Positions 45,224 through 57,924 of a stretch of 64,000 nt of DNA are shown here, in pieces. How positions within the stretch are numbered: the first letter of the stretch is position 1; every line of letters begins with the position of its first letter. A program made the translations under genes and the position numbers. The notes beneath the pieces were generated by a model. That model made no database searches, had not been told where the DNA came from, and saw only the letters and a list, made by a program, of their open reading frames with translations. This DNA is from Neurospora intermedia (taxonomy: Eukaryota > Ascomycota > Sordariomycetes > Sordariales > Sordariaceae), in assembly GCA_037102815.1 (NCBI GenBank), contig BTPP01000012.1:434001-498000 (forward strand), written 5' to 3'.

Positions 45224-47116
45224 ATGTCGGGCTTAGACGTCGAGGCCCTCCTCGATTCCACTGCCTCTAGCAAGGAGCAGCAGATGGATATCGACCCTCC
45301 TACCACCAACGGCGGCGCTGACCAGAATGGTTCCAAATCCGAACGCCGCGACCGTGATAGTGACCGCGATAAAGAGCGCGAGCGAGACCGTGATCGGGGC
45401 CGAGATAGCAGCAGGGATCGTGGCAGGAGATATCGTGACCGTAGTTCGGGTCGCCTTCGCAACTCGTCGAGTGAGGCTGGTAGAGACACCCCCCGCAGTG
45501 ATGCCGGAAGTCACCGAAGTAGGCGTCGAAGCCGGAGTCGTGATTCTGGCAGACACTCACGCCGTCACAGAGATGGAGACTACTACCGAGGCCGCCGAGG
45601 CCGCTCCCGATCTCGCTCCCCGAACCGCTACTACCGGCCCCGGGGCGACGATCGCCGCGACCGTGGTGACAGCTACCGTCGACGTGACGACGACCGCCGC
45701 AGCGGCAGAAACACCCCAAGGGCCCGGGATGGTACTCCTCAGCCCCTGACCGAGGACGAGCGTGATCGTCGCACCGTGTTCGTGCAGCAGTTGGCTGCCC
45801 GTCTGCGTACTCGCGAACTTAAGGAGTTCTTCGAAAAAGTCGGCCCTGTTGCCGAGGCCCAGATTGTGAAGGATAGGGTCAGCAACCGCTCCAAGGGGTA
45901 GGTTACACCGCAGTCCCTCTGTTCCGCAGACAAAGAGACACATGCTAACAAATCTTTGATAGCGTTGGTTATGTTGAATTCAAGAACGAAGACTCCGTCC
46001 AAGCCGCTCTACAGCTCACTGGCCAGAAACTCCTAGGTATTCCTGTCATCGTCCAGCTTACCGAGGCTGAGAAGAACCGCCAAGTGCGCACCACAGAGAC
46101 CTCTGGACACCACCCCAATTCGATTCCCTTCCACCGACTCTACGTGGGCAACATCCATTTCAGCATCACGGAGCAAGATTTGCAGAATGTGTTTGAGCCC
46201 TTTGGTGAGCTCGAGTATGTACAGCTCCAAAAGGATGACAACGGCAGGAGCCGTGGTTACGGATTTGTACAGTATGTCCATCACGTCTTTCTGTTTTTCC
46301 AAGACACAGCGTTTGCTAACTCACCCGCTAGGTTCCGTGACGCTGGTCAGGCCAGAGAGGCCCTCGAAAAGATGAACGGGTTCGACCTTGCTGGTCGCCC
46401 GATTCGTGTGGGACTTGGAAACGATAAGTTTACCCCAGAGTCCACTGCCAATCTCCTGCAGAGGTTCCAAGGCCAGAATCATCATCAACAATTCCAGGGA
46501 TCCGCTTTCTCGGGCGCCGGTGGACGTGGCCCCGCTACCTCCAATTTTGATCGCGCTGGCGCACGTGACAACGAAAAAGGCACCGGTGCCAGTGCTCTCG
46601 ACGACACCGACGTTGCTGGTGTCAACTTCAACAATTATAGTCGTGATGCCCTGATGAGGAAGTTGGCACGAACTGACGAGCCACCTGCTAGCGTCATTCC
46701 TGAGCGACAGATTCTCAAGCCCAAGACGGAGACCAAGCCGCTGCCTGTCAACGTGAACATGGCCAGCCGATGCGTTGTTCTCCACAACATGTTTGACCCT
46801 GCTGAGTACGTCAATCCCTTGCCCCTTCGGTCTCATCGGATGCTAACCGTTTAACAGGGAAGAGGGTGAGAACTGGATCAAGGAGCTCGAGGACGATGTC
46901 CGCGAAGAGGCCGAGGCCAAGTATGGCCACGTCGTTCACATTTCTCTAGATCCCAACTCGGCCGGCGACATCTATCTCAAGTTCGATAAGGTCCAGGGAG
47001 GAGAAAACGCCATCAAGGGTTTGAACGGCCGGTATTTCGGTGGGAGAATGATTACCGCTGCACCTGTTGTGGACGCGGTCTACAGCAGTTTGTTCTCTCG
47101 CTCAAAGGCGATCTAA
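45224..47116 (+). CDS. RBM39/Rsd1-type SR-like splicing factor
   Basis: A nuclear RNA-binding protein that works with U2AF/SF1 at 3' splice-site recognition. Four exons (45224-45897, 45963-46271, 46332-46805, 46858-47116) give 571 aa; all introns are GT-AG with CTAAC branches. An Arg/Ser/Asp-rich N-terminus (about 40-180) precedes RRM1 ([11 protein letters not shown] ... GVGYVEF), RRM2 ([11 protein letters not shown] ... GYGFVQF), a linker with [11 protein letters not shown], and a C-terminal UHM-like RRM3 ([11 protein letters not shown] ... IYLKF). This order is diagnostic of the RBM39 (CAPER)/Rsd1 family. The residues before exon 4 keep the conserved NMFDPAEE. Confidence 0.94.
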
Positions 47117-47160
47117 GACGCTAATCACGACTTTGACTGCGTTTCCTAGGCATTCTCACT

Positions 47161-47215
47161 GTAAGCTTCTCCGACTTTTCATCCAAATTCCAGCATAGGG
47201 CTAACATGATTACAG
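47161..47215 (+). other. candidate 3'-UTR intron of the RBM39-type gene
   Basis: GTAAGC donor, GGGCTAACATG branch, TTACAG acceptor, 55 nt long, starting 45 bp after the stop codon. All three consensus elements are strong. Confidence 0.6.
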
Positions 47216-48311
47216 AGTTTCGACAGCCCCACGAGGGAGCGACGATCACTTATCTCTAGGATCCCCTGTTGTCTTTCAAGCCGTCGAGCGAGCAAATTGT
47301 CCTGCTATATATCCAACCAGCCATACAACATCTAGCGCAACCAGTGGTGGACGACACGCAGCATTCAAGTTTGAAGATGCTCTCTCAAGGTTTCACGGCA
47401 CACTACACCACAGCAGGTCTTCGCAAGGACCATTGATCCCTCGCTGATGAAGATGCAATGACAGACAATCGTCCCCGCTGCTCTCTTCTCACTGCCATTC
47501 TTTTCCGAGACCGAAGAAGCGAACTGGGTGGACCGGGGGTTTGCCCTACTGCTTCTTCATCTGCACAACAGCTCTTCCCACATAGCGGTTAAGCGACCGA
47601 ATACTGATTTCTGTCTTGCACCAGAAGAGACAACGGGAGACTGTGTCGTCCATGGAGAAGGCGAGACCATAGCGACGGCGAGATCCTCACCACATTGCGC
47701 TTGCAACGTATTTGAGCCACGGGAGACTTATTCTATGCACTGACGCCGTGCATCACGAAAAGGTATCAACCTCTCCCTTCAGAGCTCGACTTATCCTACA
47801 ACGCCCGGTGGCGTTTCTTCGATGCAATGACCTTGTTTCTTAGATGCATTTATGTCGTTCGTCATTTAGCGAAATTGTATTAGATTTGGGGGAAAAAAAA
47901 ATAAGAAGGGTGATTCAAGCTTCATCATCTCCCATGCTTATGTGATTGTTGATCATTACGACTCTGTGAAGGTATGCCCACACCCCTACTTTCCGGTCGG
48001 GGCGCAAATATGATGAGATACCTGACTTGATGCAGTGACTGGTATACTCAACTCAGAGCAGGAATTGCCTCGGTCTCATTGAATCTCCGAGTCTTTGATG
48101 CAGATCGTTTTGCACCGCAGTGACAGTGGTCTGTATCCTGCCCCTTTCTGTATTCAAACTCTACAGTTCACTACGAGTGTAGCACAAGTCTCACTGGTGC
48201 AAGAGAACCCATTCACTTTGCCAACCAGCCTATCCCTTTGTGTTCACCACTTCCTCTCTTGCCTCGACCAGAAAAGCAAACGGACATGCCATGCTTTCTC
48301 TCAGATCAATC

Positions 48312-49451
48312 TCAGCATTCCTCGGCTTCAGTGAGATGGGGTCCATAGCAGCTGGTTAGCGAGGTTGCGGGCTGAGGCCTCCTAGTCTCCTTTTGACAAA
48401 CCGGTAGTGAAGCTGGAAACAGTTCAGGATAGGTACTTACTGAAATTGCGTGCAAGTGCAATATCTGGCGGTTGGCAAACGCCCAGTATCTCTCGAGATT
48501 ATTCATGTCAACGTCTGCTACAACTTTGTTCACTCAGAGTTAGGTTACTGAAGCGATGCTGGACACTTTTGTCAAAAGGATAACAGTCATCCTCACCAAA
48601 ATACGAAGCATCACATCCTTCCACAATTTCACAGTCTCCGCCTACTAAGTTTGGCAATTTAGACGTCGTTACAAGAGCTGCAAGCGCAGGTTTCGTTGCC
48701 AGTGTCAACAAGCTGCCACTTCACTCTCACAAACCTGTTTGCACATTACGGTGGTTGCTGTCCAGCGATGTCGATGAAGTGACTTCGGTCAAACTGTTTA
48801 GTCTCATGTCTTCCACCAGAAGATGGACGAAACAGTCAATGAATGCTTCTAGCCATCCACACAGGAACTGAAGGTTCAGATGGAGTGGGTGCCCGGGCAA
48901 CAAGTGCAAACAATCGTTGTCAACTGGCGTGATCCCGTCTCTCTTTCGTCTGGTCGTCGGTCTGCTAGAGCAAGTGGTAAATGTGTGCTCGGTGGTTTGA
49001 TCAACTCTTTCTCCTGTATGTCTGCGTGATCCAGCCTTAACTGCGGCGACCAAAATGGCTTCAGGGAGGAAAAATGGACGCAAATACATTCAGCTTGCCA
49101 TCACTTTGGTCTCCGGATACCCGATCAGAGCGAGACAAATACCTCTCCAGCCTTCAGATATTTAAGCTCTGGTCACTATATAACGTAGATTTTCTGATAA
49201 AAAGTCCTCTCCGGGCCATTTCTTCCCGCTGCTACGCACCAAAGCCCCCTGGGAGTTGCTACTGCAGGGGAACACTCCATAGTGAAGTGAGCGGTATTGC
49301 GTACGCGGCGTACCCAGTTCTCACGAACGTTTTCATTTTGAAAAGAGCCATTGCTCCACATAACTGCCGTACCCTGACCTTGAGCTGCCTCGTTAAGCAC
49401 ATGTCTGCATTCACCGGCGTGAGCAGCAGCCGACGTGGCAACCAACTTCAT
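48312..49451 (-). other. possible unrecognised or decayed minus-strand gene
   Basis: Four short frames read in order on the minus strand: one starting at 49451 (MKLVATSAAAHAGECRHVL), a frame to 48727 containing AFIDCFVHLLVEDMRLNSL, one containing DCEIVEGCDASYFGEDD, and MNNLERYWAFANRQILHLHA followed by a GTAAGT donor near 48440. Junctions between them could not be resolved, so this is a candidate only. Confidence 0.2.
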
Positions 49452-50359
49452 CCTATCACGCTCAAATCAACCTGACATTTCACAGAACACTGTCCAGGTC
49501 GAGCCATCTTGTTCTGGGAACAACTGCAGCTTTCGACACGGGAGGTAACCACAGTCTTCCAACAGATCCAATCAGGAGTTGAGCCGCTTCCTCATTGCCT
49601 CGGCAACCGGGGGAGTAGAAGTATCCGTGGATCTTCACTGTCAAATTCACACTTGTGTGACCACCTCAACTTCAGATGACAGCTCGTCTGATCTCGTCAG
49701 ACCCAATTTAAGCATCGGCTTGCAAACGCCGGTCGCCTTCTACTCCCAGAATTAAGGACACCGAGGGAAATTCTCCTGCCCATCAACGACTGCTTCCAGG
49801 CCCATCTTCCCGGTTACTGCGGTAACAGAGGTCACAGTATCCCAACTCCTTCCAGTTTACGACGACCTGGAGCCAGCACCTTGAGACAAACGCCGCGAAC
49901 ATCTGGAGGACACTCGTCTGAACTTTCGGCTCCTTCCTTCTCCCTTCACTTCTAGTCACGGGTCACAGAAACCTTAACTCTACGTCTACTCCGTTTCCCC
50001 GACAACCCCCACGAACCCCAAGAATTCGGGCGGGTTCTGCAGTATTTAGTCTTCGTCGACCCTGCGCACTTCTTCCTTCTTTCAACTTTCTACCCCCACT
50101 CTCTTTTTTCTCGAGTGTCCATCGCCAGACCTCCTCCTGCGCCTGGGTCTCGAACTTTAGCAGTCAACTTGATTGTGCGCTGCCAACCATACTCTTCAAA
50201 CGTCTTCCTTGACAGCTTCCTCTTCGCTTTCTGCGAAACTATTTCCAACACCCACAGCCATCCCCTCGCGTCCACCAAACCTCCTCCTCACAGACCTCAG
50301 TATTTTCTCACCCATCCTTGACCCAACTCTAACTGCGCTCATATCGCGCTCACATCACC

Positions 50360-52620
50360 ATGGGTCGCGGAAGCTTCTCCAGCGATGGCTCGTCGGACGC
50401 CGGCGGCGCTCGCCTTGCCCTTTTCTCTCCCCCGCCAAGGGGAAACCAACAATGGCGGTCTGATACTAAGAGTTACAAGACCGAAACTCCTGACACCGAC
50501 ACCTTCCCCAGCGAGCCCAGCGGAAGCGAGAGGCAGTCAGGAGGTGCCCGCGTCAACGGCCACTCGCGACACTCGTCGATGGCATCGGCTGTGTCTATGC
50601 ATTCGTCACATTCGCGCTCTAGCAGCAGCACGTATGTTGGCAACACACATGGTCAGCTTCAACCCTTTAACAGCTTCCAGCCTGGAGCTTCACATCACCA
50701 TTCGGGACCATCACGTCCTCCTCAGCGGTATCAGATACCTGATAACCAGGTGACGCCGCCTAATAAGGTGCAGCATCTGTCGAAGGGTTTGAGTTCCATG
50801 GAACTCATTCGCAGTGGAGATCACCCTGCTATTTCTGTGAGTCTCCTTCTCACCTCTCCCTCACCCTGAGAAATAACTGACACTCAGCAGGATATCCGCA
50901 AACACGCCGCCGATGCCAACCGTCGGCTCTGGGGACTCAAACACGCTGTTGACAGCTCCAAACACGTCCCTTCCGAATTTCGCGAGGGTTTTGACGTCGA
51001 TATCACCCAGGTTCTCAAGCACCTCACAACCATTTCCAGCGCTGCCGAGTCCTTGGCGACAGGCCTCGACAGGAAAAGTGACGAGTGCGAAAGCCTACGC
51101 ACGATGTACTCGTCTCAGACTATGGATTATGACGGTACTCGTGCGCAGCTTGAAGCTGAGCGCGCTGAGATCAGGGCTGAGCGGACAAGGATGCTGAAGT
51201 TCGAGGCCGATATGAAGGCCGAGAAGGACAAGGATGAGAGGGTGATCAAGGTATGTGATCCCTCGAGAACATTGGTGCCGGCAAACGACTAACAAATACG
51301 TAGGCCCTCCAAGAACAGATCGCCGGCAAACGCCACCTGTGGATGCAAGTCCGCAAAGACCCCGAGGAAAAGGCCATGGCCTTGGAGATGCTCTCCCGTT
51401 CATCGACCCCTTACACATCCGTCACCGACTCCTCCGCCTCCCCCACCCCTACCGGCCCTCGCGATTGGCAAGCCTCCCGCGCCATAGGCTCCAACTCCCG
51501 CCCTCCTCGTAGCGGCCACAACCTCATGCCCGGCACCCACTTCGGCGGCCCCATCCCCCCTCGCTCTGTCTCCGGCTTCGCCATCGCCCACTCCCAGCGT
51601 CTCAATTCCCGCGGTGGCCACAGCTCACACCGCAAGGGTACCGGTCGCGTCGTTTCCGAATGGGGCAGCCCCGTCTCTCGTGGCTCCGCCGGCTCCGGCC
51701 GTGGAGGCGGCAATCGCTCCCACCATCACGGTCCCCCCACCGCCATCTTCATCCCTCCCACGCCCAAAACCCACGACGAGGACGGTCCAACCGCCACCTT
51801 CTCTGGCAAACTCACCCACCTCCTGACAGTCGTCATCCGCGCCTTCACCCACAAATACTTTGGCAAACCCATGCCAGAAGTCGAATCACGTCTCCGCAAG
51901 GAATCCCCATCCCTCTTCTCCTACATGTGCGACCTAGTCTACCCCGGTCGCGGCCGCAAAATCGGCGAATCACACGTCTCCTTCCTCCTCAACGACGACA
52001 TCTCCCGCCCTTACCTCGTCGAACGCCTGCTCGTACAATACATAACATCCACGATGCTCCAATCCGAGGGATGGACAGGCTACGAGCCCTCAGTAGACAA
52101 AGAAATGGCTTCCCTTTCTGCGCGCCTCAAGGACTCGTCAGGCGCCCAAAACCACAGCAAGACGCACGAGCGCCAGGCAATGGTCAATCGCCAGGCGGAA
52201 CTGGTCAAGCAGATGGTTGATCACCCGAAATGGGCCGAGTTCAAGAACTATAAGGTGAACGACCATTACCAAAAGTTCAAAAAGATGGTGGGACCTTTCC
52301 TGCCGCCGGGGCCGAAGTCAGATGTGCGTGATGAGGCGCTGTTTGATTTGTTTAGTATTGCCGAGAGGGCGTGGAGTGTTGCGCAGATGGGATGGGAATC
52401 CAGGATGACGTATGTCTATCTCTGGAGCGAGACGTGCAGTAAGTTTGTGGAGGCGAGTCATACGGCGGTGAATAGTGAGGTGCCGGCGGGACAGTTGCAG
52501 GTGAGGCAGATGAGGATTTCACTGGTGGTGACGCCGGGGGTGACGATGAGGGATGATAGTAGGGGGATGAATATTGGGACGAGGTTGGTGAGGAGGAGTG
52601 ATGTTTTGGTTATGGTTTAG
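50360..52620 (+). CDS. conserved hypothetical protein with disordered N-terminus and folded C-terminus
   Basis: Not recognised. Three exons (50360-50836, 50888 or 50891 to 51250, 51304-52620) give 717 or 718 aa. The first 160 residues are Ser/Gly/His-rich and probably disordered. Exon 2 encodes a helical region (DIRKHAADANRRLWGLKHAV) followed by a charged coiled coil (QLEAERAEIRAERTRMLKFE). After a second Ser/Pro/Gly-rich linker, residues from about 425 on look globular: LTHLLTVVIRAFTHKYFGKP, a stretch with LLVQYITSTML, and a helical end region. No catalytic motif, signal peptide or membrane segment is seen. The architecture suggests a scaffold or regulatory protein, which is inference. Its tandem CAGCAG acceptor could vary one glutamine. 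Confidence 0.82.
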
Positions 52621-53756
52621 GTTGGCCGGACGTTGCATTGAATTGTCCTGCTGGGGAGGCGGGCAGTTATCCCTTCCTCGAGCTGCCTCCAACTACACGA
52701 CGATAAACCTATCCAGACATTATTCGGGCTGTATGCAACAGCCATATTTTCCTTCATCTTGCTATTTTCGACAGCACACAGCACACAACATCATTACGAC
52801 TTGCTTCCTTGGGTCTTGGGTCTTGGGGTTTGATCGCTCAACGATTTCACAGCATTCACACGGCGCATTCACGGCGCAGATAACGACATGATACCCTCCT
52901 ATTTCCTTACACATTCTATGGGGTAATGGCCATCCATTGGTAACCTATTTGGGAGTTGATCGGGTTCACTTTTCCTACCTTTTTCTTTTTTCTTTTCAAC
53001 ATCGGTATCTTATCTGGTTCAACAACTTTCATATTTGGCTTGGTGGGGGAAAGAGAAACGGAGAACAGAAAAGCACAAAACCACCCAAAAAAAAAAAGGG
53101 GGTCAACAGTTTGCTTGTGGACGAGAAAAGGAAAAGAGACGCGTAATCAACTTACATCATACATATCACTAATAGCATCAACTTTTTTCACCTTGCAATT
53201 TGCGACTTACAACTTCAACTTCAACTTCAATTTAACTTTCGCTTCAACTTCAACTGCAACTTCAATTCAACTTCACGAGGAGCAACTTCCCCTTCACAAG
53301 CAAGCAACAAGCAAGCAAGCAAATTCAACTTCACGAGGAGAAACAACAACAAGCAACAACAACAACACGGACACAAGCAACAAGTAACAAGCATGCACCC
53401 GATACCCAAAGCATAGCAGCATCATCATCACACTCCGAACACTCCAAACATCCCAAGGGAGTTAGGAAGTACCCTCCACCCCGCATCAACATCCTACACG
53501 TCTAGAAACCCATCATCTACCTACCTACCTACCTACATCTACATACTCGGCCTTGCTTGACTTGACTTGTCTTGACTTCTATGTCTTGACTTGACTTCTA
53601 TGTCTTGACTTGGCTTGGTTTCCATGCATGCATGAGCGAGCAGGACGGGACTGATTTGGGATTTGGAGGGGATCCTTACTTACTCACTTACTTCCTCACT
53701 TACATAGAGGTATCAAGTAAGCTGCATCGACTAGACAGGGGGTTCGGTCGGTAGTA

Positions 53757-53840
53757 GCTGGCTGGCTGGCTAGCTACATCTGGCTGGCTAGCTACATCTG
53801 GCTGGCTGGGTACATCTGGCTGTCTGGCTGGCTGGCTACA
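53757..53840. repeat. GGCTGGCTAGCTACATCT minisatellite
   Basis: About four degenerate copies of an 18-bp unit, built on a GGCT tetranucleotide core. Confidence 0.85.
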
Positions 53841-53897
53841 TATGAGGTTTGAACTGAACTGAACTAAACTGACATGTCACTTACTGACTTGGCATTC

Positions 53898-54024
53898 GGG
53901 GGGATGATGGGGCATCACTTACTGGGTTTCCTGGGGGATGGATGATGGGGCATCACTTACTGGGTATCCCGGGGGGATGATGGGGCATCACTCACAAGGC
54001 ATCACTCACAGGGCATCACTCACA
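53898..54024. repeat. GATGATGGGGCATCACT minisatellite
   Basis: Three longer units sharing GATGATGGGGCATCACT, then shorter GGCATCACTCACA units. Adjacent to the GGGAGAAT array. Confidence 0.85.
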
Positions 54025-54043
54025 AAGAATCATGGAAGAAACA

Positions 54044-54142
54044 ATGGGAGAATGGGAGAATGGGAGAACTATGGGAGAATGGGAGAACAATGGGAGAATG
54101 GAATCATGGGAAAGGGACGATGGGCGAACAACGGGAGAATGG
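54044..54142. repeat. TGGGAGAA tandem array
   Basis: Eight or more degenerate copies of TGGGAGAA(T/C) in direct orientation. A related GGGAATGG(G/C)GAT run lies at 54446-54481. Confidence 0.85.
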
Positions 54143-54787
54143 AGTTTTTGCTATTGACTCACACTTCCAGCACGGAGTTTTAACGGGGGTTTGAACTAAC
54201 ACAATACACAAGGCATCACGGGAAATGATGGAGGAAAACGGAGTAGGTAGATTTTGCTTATTCGCGGTTTCAGATAGGCTGGATCTCCCTGGTTTCAGGT
54301 TATGGGGTACGTACGATGGGGTTTGATTGATTGAGCGAGCGGCTGGGACTTGAGATTGGACTTGAGAATGACTTGAGAATGACTTGCTCGAAGAGGGTGG
54401 ATTTACACGGAGAATGGGGTTTACTCAGAATGAAATGGGAGTGAGGATGGGAATGGCGATGGGAATGGGGATGGGAATGGAAATAAGGACGAATGGGGAT
54501 TTGCGAGTGATACATTACATCGCTCCATGACACATGGCTAGATTGCTTCACACAGCTCTTCATACTCTTACTTTTTTCTTAATACAGAGACAGATTTACA
54601 TGGCCATATCAAGATAGACATCCAAAAAAAACTGATGCCGAGTGTCATTTTCCCAAGTGACATGTCCGAATCTCCCAACCTCAATTCAACCACCCAGAGA
54701 CAGCAGTATCGTCAGGACCTACTTCACTCGCCTTGCACGCTTCTTCCCTTGCTGAACCCAGCCAAGTAGCTGATAGCTAATCCTCAA

Positions 54788-57700
54788 TCAATACCGATTC
54801 AACAACCCCCAAACACAAGTCCCCTCCCCGATCCCCCGTCCATCAAACATCCACGACGCCTCATTTTGACTCTGACTCTGACTCTGGACCTGTCTCTCCC
54901 CAACGTTCTCATCGTGACCAACTCCCATCAGCCCAACCATGTCACCATCCTTTCCCGTATCTCCCATGCCTGTGGCTATGTCCATGTCTATGCGACTCTG
55001 TATCTCTGTCACCAGCCCATTCCCTAAGCCGACTCCTTCCAACCCATCCTCATAACCACCACCATCACCATTCTGTACCAAGTCATTACTACCATCATGA
55101 ACGACAGAATCAAATTCGTGGTACACAAAACCCGTTAGCTCGTTATAGACTAGGTCCCCCGTCGCGTAAATGGGGGAGATGTCAGTCCAGTTGAAGTCGT
55201 CAGGGAGAGACGGGAGGGATATGGAGGGCATGGTGGAAGCGGCGGCGGCGGTCCAATCTGCGACTTCCGGGGACAGGTCTGGGACTGGGGCTGGATTGAG
55301 ACTCGGGTCGATGGGGATAGACTCAGATGGGGTGTGGTTAAATGGGAAGTTAAAGGTGTTGGTAATGGTATTGGTGTTGATCTCGGATGTTGCTGCACCG
55401 AAGTGCCCTTGTGCGAGAGAAGGAGGCGCGGTAGATTCTGGAGTCGTTAATCCCGTTGTTACTGTCGAGGTAGCGGTGGCAGGCGTGGTGGTCGAGCTTG
55501 CACTAGAAGCGGTACCCGATAGTACTGACGTTGACAAAGAAGCCGTCGAGACCCCATTATGAGCCGTGGTAACAGACTTGACAACCCTCTGCCTCGCCAG
55601 TCTTTTCCTTCTTCCACCAGCAGCAACATCAGTAGGCTTAACACCCGCTACTGTCCCTTCTGATACCAGAGCATCACCCCTCCCCACGCCTTTCTGCCCC
55701 AAATCAACACCCACCGCCCGTCCCAACCGTTCCCCAACCCCCCTCACCACCCCTCTCGCCTGTCTCGCCAACGGATTATTCCGCTCCTTCATCTCTTCAA
55801 ACCTTTCCTCCGCCCACTTAAACTGTTGCACCACCTCCCCCACCATTTCCCCCGTTTCCTTTTCATGCGGAAAAAGAATATACACAGCCGCCATCAACAC
55901 AATCGCATCAAACGTGCCGAAAAACAAGGTAAACGTATTCTGCCTCATCTCCCGTCTCAAAATTTCAAAATGCGTTCGTTGCGCTCGCAGCATGGCCAAA
56001 CATCCCCTTTCGACTGCGAGCTGGCGAGACAAGGGGCGCGTAAAGATATACGGACGGTGCAAGGCCATGAAGTTGAAGGCGGTCAGCTGCGGCAGGAGGG
56101 CGCGGGCCCAGGGGATCCAGTAGCAATGGGGCAGCGAGTCGAAGCGGGTGTCGGGGTTTTGTAAGCGGAAGTAGGAAGGGATGGAGTTTTCGAGATCTAT
56201 CAAGTGTTGATGGAGGAGATCGACTTTGGAGAAGGACGCGGGGCAGGGACCTTCTTTCTCTAGGGCTAGGATGGAGACGAGTTGGAGGGTGATTCTGTAG
56301 GTCCAGAGGATACGGGTGAGGGGCGTTGGGGGGTCGCTTTCTTCAGAGCGGGGAATGATGGGTGTAGGAGAGCGGCAGTTGGTCATGCTGGTGGGAAGAG
56401 CGACGTCGATGGGGAGGATGGGCGGGTTGGTGGCCAGGTCGATGGTGGAGGGCCGGCCAAGCGTAGCACCGCAGTGGATGTCCCAGGTTACGAGAATGAG
56501 CCAAACTTTGCGGCGGCGTTGGATTTCCCATTGGTTTTGGAGGATGGCTTCGGCGGTGGCGGAAGGGGGAGGACGAGGGTCGAGGGAGGAGCGGTGGAGG
56601 CCGAGTTCTTGCGCGTCGCGGATGGCGGTGCCTATTGCGTGCCACTATGGCCATGTTAGAGACTGCTCGTTGTGATGAGAGGAACAAGTGTACTTACAGC
56701 TTCTGGAACCATTGCGACAAACTTCAGAAACGCAGCCCTCACGAACCCAGCCAGAACTGTCGTCAGTGTCATTTGCCTCTTGCCCAGCAGTGACAAGATA
56801 GCCACACCAGACTCGCTGTACTCCTTCGCTAGGTCTTCGAATGTCATGTTCCCAGCGTACTTGAGAGCCTCAAAATCCACACCTCCTTTGTCTCCCTGAT
56901 TTGCCGTCCCCTTACTCCCAGCTTTTCCTTTTTCACCACCACTGCCCTCCCCATCCCTACCATCCGCTACCATCTCCTCCCGACCCCCCTTCCCAGTCTT
57001 CTCAGGCAAAATCAACATGACTATACTCATCACCTGAAACAACAACGCCGGAAACACCCTCAAATCCGGCGGTATTGCCCCCGGGCCCCCATTATTAAAC
57101 ACACTAAACGGGATTTTATACCACTCCTCTAGCTGAGCATCGAATATGTCTCGATCCAGCATGGAGTACTGCCAGTTGAAATCCCGAAAGTAAACATCGA
57201 CCAGTCTCTCGATATATATCCTCGCCGGTAGCTGACGGATCAAAGACTTGTAGCGGTTGACAATGTCAGTTGGCGATGTTGATGCTCGGCCATCCCCGTT
57301 TGACAGTGGGAGTGTGGAGGATGGGTGAGGTAATGAGGATGACTCGGAGTGATTCTCGATTTTGTGAATGAAACTGAGAGTGGAGGTCGAAGCGCCGGTG
57401 GTCGCGTAGCCGAGGTTGGCGACGTTGGCAACGTTGGAGGCGATGTGATGGTGGTCATTGTTGTCATCGGTGGAGGATTCTCCTGACCAGTGTCCCTCCG
57501 TAATGCTACTACCCTTATACTCATCGAGCCCGGCTCCGGGAGTCACTGTTTCAGTCTCATTGGAGCTGGTCCGTTGTGCTCGCTTTGGCTGCTGCCGATG
57601 CCGTTGTATTTCTTTGGCGGTGGGAGCTCCAGACTCATACTGGCAATCATCTTGTCGATGGCGGGAGATGCAGTTTGTACAAGGGAGTTTGCGGTCACAC

Positions 57701-57924
57701 TATGGATATGTGGCGGGCGTTAATAAGAGATGTTTGACAAGGAACTTTAGCTAGGGTCAGCTCACCTTCTGTTTCCTCCGGTGACACTCTGTGCAAGAAA
57801 TGACTATCCTCCTTCTTTTCCGTGGCGGAGGCCTGTCAGAGACAGCGCGGGTATGGTGACTTGACCCATTGTGATTGACATTGATGTTGAAGTTGGAGCC
57901 TTCCTCGAGGCTCAAGGCAGTCAT
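54788..57924 (-). CDS. Zn(II)2Cys6 fungal transcription factor
   Basis: Three exons (57924-57766, 57699-56698, 56644-54788) give 1005 aa. The binuclear zinc cluster spans the first intron: Cys44, 47, 54, 60, 63 and 72 in CX2CX6CX5CX2CX8C spacing (CTECHRRKQK then CDRKLPCTNC). The intron sits exactly before Cys54, a position seen in other fungal zinc-cluster genes. The middle region (about 335-560: WHAIGTAIRDAQELGLHRSS, RRRKVWLILVTWDIHCGATL, GRPSTIDL) is the fungal-specific transcription factor domain. The C-terminus is Ser/Thr-rich and acidic, a likely activation region. Target genes cannot be inferred; it neighbours pyr-4 but need not regulate it. Confidence 0.92.

Larger units (their letters stand above)
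47117..50359. other. 3.2-kb interval, no confident gene
   Basis: Begins with the 3' UTR of the splicing-factor gene and ends with the 5' leader of the next gene. Minus-strand frames at 48312-49451 include protein-like stretches and splice-like signals, listed separately. No RNA gene found; the dispersed 5S rRNA genes typical of Neurospora were looked for and not seen. Confidence 0.5.
52621..54787. other. repeat-rich intergenic interval
   Basis: No gene recognised. Contains ACTTCA-type repeats (53210-53275), CTACC runs (53518-53535), CTTGACTT repeats (53556-53612), and three minisatellites listed separately. Confidence 0.7.

Noticed and set aside
47117-50359. Search for a dispersed 5S rRNA gene
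   Set aside because: No segment matches the conserved 5S internal promoter or ends; none found elsewhere in the window either.
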